Below, one piece after another: positions 20,201 to 33,600 of a stretch of DNA of 64,000 nucleotides; the stretch's first letter is position 1, and each line of letters starts with the position of its first letter. The notes below the pieces were generated by a model, which saw nothing but the letters and a program-made list of their open reading frames with translations, was not told the origin of the DNA and ran no database searches. Position numbers and translations under genes: made by a program. The DNA comes from Eleginops maclovinus (Eukaryota > Chordata > Actinopteri > Perciformes > Eleginopidae), in assembly GCF_036324505.1 (NCBI RefSeq), contig NC_086356.1, positions 14,307,244-14,371,243 on the forward strand. The letters run 5' to 3'.

Positions 20201-23200
20201 CAAAGAGAGCAGTTAAATCAGTTTAAGAAAAAAAGAAAGTCAGATAAGGCCAGCTAGACAGTCCAAGCAAAAAAAATATGTACAGCCACAAAGCCTTAGT
20301 CTGATGATCAAATCTCTCACTTCCTACTGAGCACCTCTCGCCTTTTGTCTGAGGCAGTCGGAGTTAAAAAAGCCTGATTTCCATTTGCAGCCGTCTCATG
20401 TGGATGCTACACAAGAGGGGATTAAGGCAGCCTTCCTGAGAGATTTGGATCTGCATACTTTTCCGGTCTCCAGAGACCGACAGTGGCTACTCACACACAT
20501 GCATACACATTGTACAACAAGGTAGTATACAGTAACTAAATTACACAGAGCTTAACAGAATCCTTGTGCTTGACAACGCTTAAGACGGCAACAAATAGCA
20601 TTAAATCAACTGGTGTTTATGTAAAATTGTAGCTTGAGTGTTTTTGAACAGGAATATTGGTCCATACTGCGATGGATTTTCATTAGACGCGAGCTGCTTT
20701 ACCACTATCAACAATATGGTATGTTGTCATACTCACCCCTCTTGAAAAGGACACAACTTGTTAGCTTCCGGAAGAAATGCCTATTAATAAATTTGTGATA
20801 AGATAACACACCAGAGGCGCAGAATTTAAAGTGCCTGCAGTCTAGCATTTTACAAAAACCAGCCTGGATTTTTGCAGCTATGACATAAAGCAAAACAAAG
20901 ACTGTTCTGAAATGAAAACGATTCATCAGTTTGCTATGTCAGTCAAACCATCTTCATATCCATCCCTCAGAAAATGTTATTTAAAATGATCTTTCATTGA
21001 AAAATAAGCAGCTCAGAAATGAACTGAAGTCTTGTGCTCTTTTCTTCTCCTCAGGGTCTGAACATCCAGGGACTTTTCCACTTCAACCTTCATAGCAACC
21101 CAAATATGACAGAAACAGTCACAAGAAATTCCCAGGAAATATTGAAAGCTGTGTATCCATTTTCCAAATATTAGCTGAGTCAAAGTGAAAGACGGATAAG
21201 TGCAGCTCCACCAGAGTAAAGGACAGTGAATATCCTCACATAATGAAAAGGGCAACAGAGAACAAATGAGAAAAAGTTACAGGATGTTAAAGAGTTCATC
21301 CCACCAGACGTTCTGGTCATGAGTCTAGGAATGTTTTCCCTGGGTCACATGAAGCTGTGTGTGTGTGTGAACCAGCTTAGGAGGAGTGTGTGCATGTGTT
21401 TATGTTTGCTGGCTCAAACCACATCCAGAAAAATTGTTAACACAAGAGCAACACCTCCACTCTGCAAACACTCAGCAGGTTCCTTCAGCACTCTTAGGTT
21501 GTGTCAGCTGCACGCACGCACGCACAAGGGGAAAGAGGTCTAAACACAACACTGTCCAATTACTCCATTCCAGTACTTATCATCTACTCTTCATTGTCCT
21601 TGATTCTTGTTCTGTGATTTGTCACATAATGTACTTCAAATAGGAGATATGATCCAGATATAAACACCTTCATTACTTTTCTGAATGCTACATATAAACA
21701 GTAAAACAAAACAAGCAAGTCATATACTAAAAGAGAACTCTAACCAAGAAGTAGAAACATTACATTTTACTGGGAAGTCCATTAAACTGTGGTATGACCT
21801 GTAAATTATGTTGAAAACAGTGCCTTCAAATGTGAAAAAATGGAAATTAAAAAGTTGGAGGTGGTTGTCTTCTTTAACACCTTGAGTCCAAACCAACAAA
21901 TCAAACAGTCAAGACACTCTCCGGGGTAAAATATTAAATTTGTATTTTTTCCAGTTCAATATAGTCATTTCAATGAATTACATAGCATTAATCCAACAGC
22001 AACTACAGCTCAAATTAAAATGCTAAATCTTTACATATGAAGAATTGGTAATTACCATGGAAAAATTCTCCAAAGATCCAGATGGAGAGACCACAGCTGC
22101 ACATCTCTCAATCATCGGACTTCAAACTCTCTCTTGTCAAACTGCTGGCCAGTAAGTAATTCAACATCATAGCAAGTGTTAGGCACAACATGGCAGCTCC
22201 GAGCTCCTCTGTGGGTCAAACCCGGTCTCCCTCTCTATCTGTCACTCTCAACAAAAAGTTTTAATCACACTATAACAGCCAATGAGGGCTCAGCTCAGTC
22301 TCTGCTGCTACTGCAAAATGCAAAAGCCTGGAATATGTGTGTGTGTGTGTTTGTCTGTGAGCTCTGTGTGTGTATCTGTGTGAAAGCCGGCTCCTCTACA
22401 AATTGGAGCCACCTTTCTTGTGGCATCTTTGACAAATGGCTCGTCCTTTTGAAGAGCAGTCAACTGCAATAGACATCAAACTGCCTGCACTATAAACAGA
22501 GGGGCCAGCTTAGCCTCGTCCATTCACTGTGACAGAGAGAGCGGCCTGAACTGCCCGTCCGGTCGCAAATGCTACACTTCTGCTCCGCTCGTACACAATG
22601 TAGACCAATGTCTGCCAGCAAAGTCAATAACAAGCTGTAGCGGCGTAGCGGGACACTCAGTAATCATCACACTGATCCCAGGGAAAACTTCATGAGAACA
22701 ATTACAACATCGTACACTTCAGATATGAATCACATTATTACATCGCCATTGTTTGTTGGCTTATTTGATGCATGCAATTGATTTTAACAACTAAGTTTCC
22801 ATTGTTATTTAGCACGAACAAGAACGATAGGAAGAGAAAAACAACCTTGCACGATGACACAAACATGCGAGTAAAGATTCAAACGGCACAAATATAGTGC
22901 AGCAAATGTTCTTGGGACTAAAACCCTTTACAAAGTGGGCTCACTGCGATTAAACAACATGAAAATGCAAAATACTTGAAGATAAAGGAGATGAAGTCTT
23001 TAACAGTTAGGATATTAAATACTGGTAAAATGGCAGTCAACTGATTCAAGTAATTTTTCTAAAAAAGCTAAACCTGTATTGTGTAATCCCATCCAGTTTC
23101 AGTGTTAAAAATAATGTGGTATTGCACCTGGTAATGACTGCTAATTCCCAACTCTAACATGCACCCACTATGGTAATATTATTATCACTGTACACAATGC

Positions 23201-26200
23201 AACTAATCCTTTCAGTCCTCAGTTGAACCTCGCTTCAATATAATGGATGTTTTTCACTAACCACACAGTTAACACTCCAAAAGTCATCCCAAAGAAGACC
23301 AAACTGGCTCTTGTTAACATAAAGAAGTGATGCAGCTAATTAAAACAGTAGTTGTGTGTTTACTGACCGCCGCCAAAAGGAGCCCAGATGACCCTGCGGA
23401 TCGTCTTCACCCAATCCTCCATGTCATTCTGGGTGCTGGCCATAAGAAGGTAGGTCTCATGGTTGGCTGTCATCCGCTCTCTGTCTCCCCCTGTTCAAAT
23501 AAAACACAGAAATGTATGGATGATTAGAATATCCTGTCAATTGTAGCCAAAGTTGAACTAATATACAATTAAGAAGTGCATTCTCAGCTGTGGATGCTTC
23601 ATGTGGCATACTGGCACTAACACTAACTGTGATGGCACAGAATCATCAAACTCAGATGTAAGAAGAAGCATTCCCCCTTCAGCAGATGGAAACATCCTTT
23701 TAGGGTCAAACTCTGAACATACATCATACAGCACAGTGAAGGTGAAACATCCAAAGGACCAGACATTTATATAGGGAAGGTGACTCCAAAGTGCAGAAGA
23801 GTTTGACCTCTTGGTAACCCACACATCACCTACTTCAAATGTTCATGGATGATACAATAATTCACTAACCAAAAGGTGTCTAAAAATCTGGAAACACACA
23901 CACTGCTTCATGACTGTGCTGCAGCGATAAATCAAAAGCAATGTTTATATCCCTGGGCAGACGTGTATGTTCCATTAGAGCCAGGCTCAGCTATCCTGAT
24001 TCGACTGGTGGATAATGGCCAGGAGCACTCTACCGTCATGTGATACCGGACAGGCTGAAGTCGAGGGTCTGGACCTGTTTCACATGACAAATCTGGCTGC
24101 AGCGATTAACTACAACAACAGACAACATTTGTACCGCTAAACTGATCTTTATTGAGATGAAACACACAAACTAACGACCGGTGGCCCTTCACACGGATGC
24201 ACCTGCTCTATTCTCGGAAGAGATGCGCTATTAAGAGACAAATGGGGTGTCACACAACCGTTGAATTATGCATGACTTTGACCACTAGGGATCCTGATCC
24301 ATTGATTGAATCCCAGGATGAGACCTCTGAGCGTTGCATATAAAAGATATTTATAGACTCTTTCAACTCAACACGACATATTACCAATATGAATTCCTAA
24401 TGACTTGAAATGAAGCAAAAATGTAAATGTTTTTTTTTTAAAAGGGAAACAAACTCATCCCCAATCCGTCAACAAATCATTAACATGTCATAAATGAACA
24501 TTCACTTTTCAGGTGTGGGTTTAAGGAATTTGCTCTGACAACAGTTCCAGATGTAAAAGAGCTTCGAAGAACTGGAAAAAATATAGACTCAAATTGATTT
24601 TGATCTAGATTACTCCGACAGCTATATTTGGAGCCAAACGTTGAGAGTGATACAGATGCTCCCTGTCAGTCTTAGTGAGATCTCATTAGCAGGCAGCAGA
24701 TGCCAGTGTTTTCCCTTTGTGGCATTCTACTTGTCTGCAGTCTTTACCCACTTTATTAAACAAAGCCAATGTTAAAATTAAGAAGAGTAAAAGACGAAGT
24801 GTCATTATCCTTTAATAACTAATACTTTAACCCAAACATTACTTTTAATGCAGTCTCAGCAATTCCCAACTGCCCCAATAAATCAATGTTACTGCTATCT
24901 GAAACGAGTAGCCAATTATTGATTAGCTGATCAACAAAAATGGCAAATGGTTTCTGGTTTCAGGTTTTCAAATGTGAGAATTTGCTGCTAGAATTCCTTG
25001 CATAGCATTGTAAAAACTATTTATGGTATTTGTTGTTTACAATTAACTGAGAAATTGTCTGCAGATTGATCTGTAATGACAATAATCAGTAAAAATAGAA
25101 CTTATGGTGTCCGTATCTAACATTTGTGGTATGCATGTCTAAGCTGTAAAACAAATTCACACAACATATTAAGTATTACTTTGTGATGTGTTTTTGAGTA
25201 GTAAACAAACGATTTATGACGTTTTTTTTGTTCATGTTAGTCCGATTTGAAGTCAGAGTTTACACAATATTGTAGAAAGCAAATGAATTAGGATTGTATA
25301 GTGACCGAATATCATTGCAGTAAGTAAAATGAATGCATAATCCCTCCATATTGTGACCAAAGTCACATTACAGATACCTAATTAAAGCTGGCAAAGTCAA
25401 ACTCTAACTTTGAATACACATTGTTAGGTTTTTACCTGTATTATGATCTGTGTCCAGGCAACAAGTCGTTCGTTTTAATTTTAGCATAGTGCGCTCTAAT
25501 CCAGTGATTAGTCACACCAGCTCCTGACTTGCTACTGAGCTCCCATTAATTACAGCTCACATGGAGCAGACAGACACACGATTGATTAACTCTTTCAATC
25601 TCACCACACTAATCTCTATAGTCTCGCAAACCAGCATGTATTCGAGCTATGTTGCTGTATGTCCATTCTTCACTGAAACACAAAACAAAAGGCAGCTTCT
25701 GCTCACCTCTTAAGCGCAGGAATCACATCCACGATGTTATTTCATATTTTGCTGCCTCAACCTGCGACATGCAACAGATTTCCATTGAAGCCACTTGTCA
25801 ACAAAGCGGAACGATGCACTGCTCAGCCGGTAAATGTGCAGCACTCTGCGCACATGTGAGTTGTTCCGCCGGTGGAAAAACTCCGTCGCTCCAAAATACG
25901 TCAGACAAGCTTCACGTTAAAGATTATCAACCATGACGACTCCGAGTAACAAACTGCTCACGTTGGCTGGTCAAATAATGGATTTCAATGCAAAGACGGA
26001 GCCAGGAAACGAATATCGATGTGTCCGTGTGTCCACTGTGTGTTTGAGACAGTGACCACCAGGGGCGTGCAAAGCTTTTGAAGGGTCCCAAACAAATCAG
26101 CCCCAACCCCATGATCCCATTGAAAATCTAAATCTTTGTAAATGGCTCACACACATATGATTCCAAAAATAATTTAGTAAACAAATAAATAGTTTACCAA

Positions 26201-29200
26201 AGTAAATAATTAAGTAAGCCACTGTTTGGACTTCTTTCAGTGGCAGAGGTCACTGAAAGAAGTCCAAACAGTGGCTTACTTAATTATTGGCAGTTTACCA
26301 AAAAGCTACTAGAGGCTGTTGCAGCTAGTGAATAAACAAAATTACTTTAAACTGGGTAACAAATTCCCCCTTCAAAACAATTAACGACTTAAGCATTTTA
26401 AATTAAATTGTTTAGTAGATATCTGCTAATGTTCACATCTGTATTGTAGTGGAAGAAAATTGTTAGATTATGAAAATTACTGACAATAAAGCCACAAATG
26501 TAACTTTCAAAAGTGTATTATGTACACTTTAAAAGCTAAACGGCAATCACTGAGTAATAGAAAATGATAATGACATATAGCTGGCATTTTGTGTTCTTTT
26601 GTCTATTTAGCTAAAACTGAGGTTTACCATGTCACGGCAGGTGCAAGCTATTTTTGCAGCAAAAACTACTGTCCCTATCCTGTAAAAAGAAACTATGGGC
26701 AAGAATCACAACAAAATGGTTAAAAGCCTTGCCCTGCTTTCTAGTAGCGTCACATTAAGTTACAAGGTCAACAGTTTGATGTTCATTTATTGACCAGTGA
26801 AGTGGATCCGTCAGATGGATTCCACATTGACACTAATTAGTCACACTTGCCAATTTGGAACCCAAAAGTTTCTCAGTCACATTTGCATTGATTGTGATGC
26901 AAAGTTATTGTGATTTCCTGGTTCCCCTGAGAGTACTTTTGTTGATGTTTGAAATCAATCAGCCCTTTCTGTTTCCATTACTTGCATGGTGGGACAGGAC
27001 TTCCTTTTGGAAACAACTGTTGTGAAGCAACTAAACAAGCGTGCAACAGGATTATACAGCATACCACGACTATTACAGTACACTCCTGTTCCCACTGCCA
27101 TTTCCTGTTGATGCTCAACTTTCTTCCACAGTGGCTGAATTGGCTGTGTTGTTTATAAAGACAAGAGCAATGTCAAACTTACTTAGGATATGGACAGCTT
27201 TCTGGAAAAAACCTTTAAACACTATGAGAGAGCTGTTTCCTGAGATCTCTTTATGACTGAGGAATGTTTTTTTTTGCTAAATTTGTACCCATCTGTAGCC
27301 CTGTAACCTACATTCATAATATTAGTATACATACTTATCCTAGCACATTTGCTTATTAATTCCTATGAAACACACAAATATCAGGAGTAGCAGATTGATA
27401 GGCAACCATTCTCAAGCTGTTTGAGACGGATTACATGAATAACAATGCTTATCTAGATTAACGACTGATTACTACTTTACAAAAGATAACAACACAAGTG
27501 ACAGCAATGTAATACTTGCTCCCTTTGCGTATATTTCCAGACAGTTTTATTGTTTAATAAGAGTTAATTCTATTAAACAAATGAGTTCATAGGAAAAACT
27601 GACTCAAATGTAGCAGCTGGAATGATTGAGTCATCGGTTTGTGAATGACATAGGTGCTATAAACTGCTCCAGGAACTGATGAATAGTTTCCAATTTTCTA
27701 TGGGATGTTGTTTCAGCCAATTGCAATTAAACTATTTCACAGTACAAGAGCTAATTGTTTGGAGACACATGTTTAGCCTTATCACAAAACACACAACATT
27801 CCCAGATAACTCCTTCTGCATTGTCTCCTGACGAATAGAGACCAATCAATGATTAGTCTCCAGGATAAAGCCACCATCATAAGAAGGGGACAAATACAAG
27901 ACAAAACACAGGAAAGACACATTCTGTGAAAAACCAAAATTAGCTTTTCAAGTTCTGGTCTGTAACAGCCGTCGAGATTAGGATCAATTAAGCATAAGCC
28001 GCAGAAAGATAAAAGCATTTTTATCTCAAATATCATGCTGTCAGTAGGCGAATGCTCCATATCTGTGCAGTAAATAAAATAACAGTGGGCTCCCCTTTTA
28101 TTTATTCTGTGGTGGAGCTGCCTGCAGGTATTATTCTCCAGCTAGCACCAAATTCTCTGTGACTGGCACCAGCGGGTATTGTAAAAGAACTAAATCATTG
28201 CTTCTTAAATGAGACTAATTCCAGCAGGAGTTCCCTGTCAGAGACAGTCGAGAACATTTACTTATATTACGACTGTACCTGAAGAGACAGCCATGACAGC
28301 TGTCACAATTCCCCTGATTCACCACGCTCCAGCACACTGCTCCGAAGTTTTATAAAGTCAGTGGTGAACAATTGTCAGCTTTACTGAGGCGTGCATGCTT
28401 GTGCTTCAAAGGAGTGCTTGTATAAAAGAAGGATTCCTCATTCACCTTGAGACTCACACCTTATGAGAACAAGTTCAGGAGAACAGAGAATACACACCCG
28501 TTCAAGTTCTGACTGAAAACACACTGCTGTGGAGTATCTACTGCTAAGAGAAGTCAGCTTAACTTCTGTTATTTACATAAAGAGAACACTGTACTCCAAC
28601 TGCATTAGGAAACAGAATAACCACAGACAGATAGTAAATACAACCTAAAAAAAGAAAACACATTGCTAAAATGAAGTGGATATGTCTTATATAATGACAT
28701 ATAGATAATGGCATGTCCTCTCACAAAACCCTATCATATCAATGAACACAAACACCATTAGGTGTAGCTGTGTGTGTCATAATAAGGCTACCATCTGAGC
28801 TGGGTTCAAACAGCTGTTCATTCCAGTTTTGACCACCGGCCTTAATAAGCAGCCGAACCCAGCTGCAGACTAGTCTTTAACTAATGGCTCAGAAACAGGT
28901 GGGGGACAACAAAGGATCCCACTGTGCCGTAATTGCTCACAAATGCCTGGAGCCCAGCTACACTTCTCTATGACCTGTACCTCAACACGCAGTGCATCCA
29001 CTCTGTGACATGTAGTGTAATGAGTGCTGAAATGGATGGTAGGAAAAGCAGACTGAAAATAAATGGATAAATCAGATGTTTCCCATTCACTGTCAGTACC
29101 ACAGGATGCTAGCACTATGCACAACTTATACACAATGTGAATGTGAAGATCTAAACAGTGTGCATTGCTTAGACTCACCTTTTTTTCTGAGAGCAATAGC

Positions 29201-30648
29201 AGGTATACATTCTATTTCTTGCATTTAGTAAGTCAAATAGATTGCTACAACCCTCAATTCAATTACATTTGAAACTACAGCTAACAGTTAGCTTATCACA
29301 AGTACATTGTCCCAGCACCTAAACCCTCTGTTAAATTGCAACTTGTTATCTTTACAGCTCTGTTTTGTATGGACTTAACAGACACATTATATCAGAGACA
29401 GTCTCGCTGCCCCCTGCCTCCAGTCAGTCCAGGCTAAGCTAAGCTAACTTTGTCACAGCTGTAGCTTTTTACTGAATGAACAGACTTATCTTTTCATTTA
29501 ACCTCTGCCAAAATGTAAAACCATTCCTGTAACGTCAACATAAATAAATTTAACTAAACCTTGAAAATATGTTGTCTCAAAAGGGATAAACCCTACTGTA
29601 TGTCCTCCTCATTGCAAGTGTGTAACATTAAAATAAACAGTCAGTTTGTCTCATTTTGGCAGACATTGCCCAGAACGGTTGAGTATTCAAGGGTTAGAAA
29701 TTACCAAAAAGTATCTAGTGTCCTTGGGATTCAGCAAAGTGGAATACATTTGGTGGATGTGAAAAGTTAGACTTGATTGTGCTGCTTGCCAGGTGAAGGA
29801 AGCAGCTGTTGCTGGCCCAGAAAACAATGCAGACACTGAAAGTACTTTGTTCAACTTTAAATGGCAAAAATATGTGTCATAATTCTTCCAGTGTTTGTGT
29901 GTGCAGAGGGCGATTCAATGACTTCATCACCGTCTGTACTCTGTTGTCTGCAAGAGTCTTCTTGTTTGCATGCAAGCAGGGGCAAGTTGAGATTCAATAT
30001 TGTGTCTAATGATAGTCTTCTCAGAAGTCCACACATCATAAATACCTCCAACAGAACAGGAAGTAACTCAGCGAGTCACAATGAAAAAATGTTTGTTCAT
30101 TCATGGGGAATGATGACGAGGATTAAAAGTGGAAAGAAAAAACTACTGCCAGCTCCTTTTCATCTGTTGTTTATAAAAAGTTTCATTCATGAGTGAAATC
30201 ACCTCCAGATGATCCAATCCCTAAGCAAAGTGCAGCTGTTACAACAAATTAGTATGTAAAAAAAAAAGTAAAGTGTTTAAAAAAGTGCATCAATTGTTCT
30301 GCAGTGGAGCGTCAGAAAGCTGTCAACAGGCTCAGAGTAGTCAAACAACACTTTTTTGTTACCTTGGTGTGAGGGAAGTAAATCACAATATCCATACTGT
30401 GGAAAACTATGAACTGCCTGATGAACCATCTCCATATCTCTGGCAATCCAGAAAAGAAGCTCCCTTAGTGGGTTGCAAAGTCCCAGCAGCCCGGGTTAAC
30501 TTGAGGACGGGAGTTCCTGACGGAGGAGCCGCTCTGCCAGATTTTTGCCCTGGCTTAGAATGAGAATGAGTGAGTGAGCACAGCTGAGAGGGTGTGAAAG
30601 AGAAAGGGAAGGAGGGGAGGGAGGTGAAGTTTGAATAGGGGGTTGGGG

Positions 30649-30684
<36 letters not shown>

Positions 30685-33600
30685 CTAACACAGATACTTC
30701 TCTCCAGCACTGTAATGGGAACAATAGGCAGATCTATCTGAAGGCTTGGGTTTGACACAGGGCACGACCCCATAAGCAAACATGGTATGTCCCATTCACA
30801 CTGCAATGCTTTGTTAACATCTCCAACCTCAAACTATTTAGAGTCTAATAATGGCATAATATTGACTTTTGGCATGTGGGAGAGAGAGTGTGAATATGAC
30901 ATTATTACTACTATTTTATCACTTGGATACTATGTTTCATGACATTATGTTTTAAGGTTAAGTTAATAAGTAAAACTAACTGAGACAAAGTAAAAGTATG
31001 GAATTAGTGCACAAAACAAAGGGGACATAGGAATTTGGGCTAATCATTTGTTCTTATTTCGGACTGCAATTACTTGATTAGTCATAAATAATGAAGAATA
31101 GTTGTTGGATGCTGCTCTACGTGGCATTAAACTCCTTGATGGTTGACAATGATGATCCCCAACAATTTCCTGTATTTATGTACATTTAATTTAACTAGTG
31201 CCTTCTCTTTGTTGTTACTACTACGTGTATCCCTGCTGTTATTTATGTGTTCGTATTTCTTTAACTGCAGTGAGAGAGAGAAGCCTACAAGATTGCATTG
31301 TACCCGAGTATGATGACAACACAGATATTCTGATTCTGATCAAATAATAATTTCACAAAAAAGGCATAACGCACAACATTATCTGGTTCCAATGTCTCCA
31401 GTGTGAGGATTAATTTACTTTCTCTGTTCTAGATAATTGAAAATGTAATATTTTTGGCTTTCTCTCTCGCTAAAACTAATAGATGTGTCATGCTGACAGA
31501 CTCTTGATGTATAGCGTTCCCTTACTGTGGCTATATCTTCCCTTGTATCAAATGGGTTTCCTGTTCCACCTTACCCACAGTAAGGTATCGATGGCTAATT
31601 CTCTTCCTGATGTCATGGTGGTCCTTGCTTGTCAATGAACATAATCTGAAGGCAGACACCACACCATTAGCCTCCCCAAAGACATTGTCTGGTGAAGAAC
31701 ACAGACTCCACAGAGTTACTACGGCTATCCATTACCATCTGATGCTGAATCAGTAACAGAGTGAATAGAGGGGGAGGTCAAAGGGGACGAGGATTGTTTG
31801 GCTCTACTGTCCCTCTACAGGCGCCCATAGGGAAAGAAGGTAATCATGGCACCAAAAATGGAGAGTAATATCCATCATCTTTAAATGTTCTCTATTCTTT
31901 GGTGGTGAACGGTAATTATGATACTTGCTGTTGAGTGAGGAAATATGAAGAGTTTAATGAGTTGTCATGAGGACAGTCGGGGGAGGCAGTGGGTCAGTCC
32001 ATTCGGGGAGGGCTGTCAAAAAGCCAATTGTGTCCGTGCCGATATCATGCCAACTAAATAAAGAGCTGTGTCTGTGTGTCCTGCCAAGGCTGCTGTAAAT
32101 ATAGTATTATGCAAGGGGAATCAATTTCAACTTTAGGAAACACGGATCAGACTAGACTTAAAATCTAGAGCTTGTGTTGAAACATAAGTCAGCGAGATAA
32201 TTATAAAGACTGGAGGTTAATATAGATGCGTGACATGAAGTGAAACATACAAAAAAGCAGGTGTGATTCTACCTTTTTCCAATGTTACCCCAAATTAAAC
32301 ATGAGTTAATAGTGTAAGTAAACTAAGACAGTTTTTAGTTTCCTAAAGTTTATGTTTATTTAGTACTGAAATGGAAACCAGTGGCAGCCTTCAGGGCATG
32401 ACATTTGAATCTTGCAACGTACAATAAACTATGTTTGCTTTGGAAAATGGCTGTAAGGAGTGTAAAGTACAGTATGGATGATTTATAGTGAAGAAAAACA
32501 CTAACCCTAAAATGATCCTTTAATATGCAACTTGGATTTAGAGTGTTAACAGTCAAAAATTACTAATGTAAATATAAATCACAAGTGAGATTTACAGTAG
32601 CTCTCGGCCATTGGCATGAACCCACAAGCATTCTGTTGAAGCTAGTTATTTCTGTGGTGACTTGCAGTATATCTTTAATTGACTATGCACGACAAGTATT
32701 TGAGGTTTGTTAAAATACCAAAACCGTTACGAGTGAACCGCCGAGACCACTGACAGCTTCAGTGACTACTGACTCAGGGATTAATATCCCATTAAAATGT
32801 TAGTGTGTTGAGTTTTGGTGAGGGATGGCAGCTGTTGTCACTTGAACACTTGCACGCAATGCTGGGAGGCTGAAACATCAGGGATACAAGAGGACTGATA
32901 CTTCAGAGGAAGCTTCTGGAAGGTACAGTGTATACAGATCAGAGAGAATAAACTCTGCAGCAGGGCCCTCTAAAGTAACTCTGACACTGGTCTTTAATGC
33001 ACTCAGCCTGGTATCACCACCATATTGTCAGAGTACAACCAGATGCACTTCATACACCAGATGCACTTCATACACTAATACCCTATAATACCTTCTCTGT
33101 GCTGTGTATGTGCTCTATAACATGCATGTGATGTTTTTTGTCTGTGTGAAACATGCAAACATCCTTACGGTTGTGTAAACATATCTCACTATGACAGATC
33201 ACCAACAGGACAAGTGTATATATCATGCACTTATCTCCGTGGAACTGTAAATCTGGGTGGAATGCATGCCAGGAATTCATACTTGGTGTGCACTCTGTGA
33301 CCCAAAATGAATGATCTCCCTCAATGTTTGTCCGGTTTCCAGTTTTGTTTTGATTTAGATACAGGATGTTTTCAGTGCTTAGCCTCAAACACTAATGTGC
33401 AGATAAGAATGCTACTGCTTTATTTCTTTAACTAGACAAAGGAAGTAGTTAAGTAGATTCCTCCCCCCTGTAGGATAAAATGTCATTCCCCGCAATCTAC
33501 CGCTTTGTTTTGGATGTAACAGCTTTCATCTTAATTACTTGGAAGGAATAGACGTAGACAAACATCCTAGCTGTCTGCAAAGTGACTGCGCCTCCCTTTA

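Noticed and set aside
22500..22660. CpG patch tested as the first exon of the short arhgap24 isoform
   Set aside because: The - strand ATG there opens only a short frame with no phase-1 donor that would fit the next exon.
26054..26067. CTCF-like CCACCAGGGGCGTG
   Set aside because: One G short of the core spacing of the CTCF consensus, so not called.
28870..29196. 108-codon - strand ORF
   Set aside because: No recognisable domain and no coding-like codon pattern compared with true exons.
29861..30196. 111-codon + strand ORF
   Set aside because: Intronic, AT-rich, no family resemblance or splice context.
30407..30724. 105-codon - strand ORF with a CVCVCVCV run
   Set aside because: The repeated residues come from the (CA)n microsatellite; not a gene.
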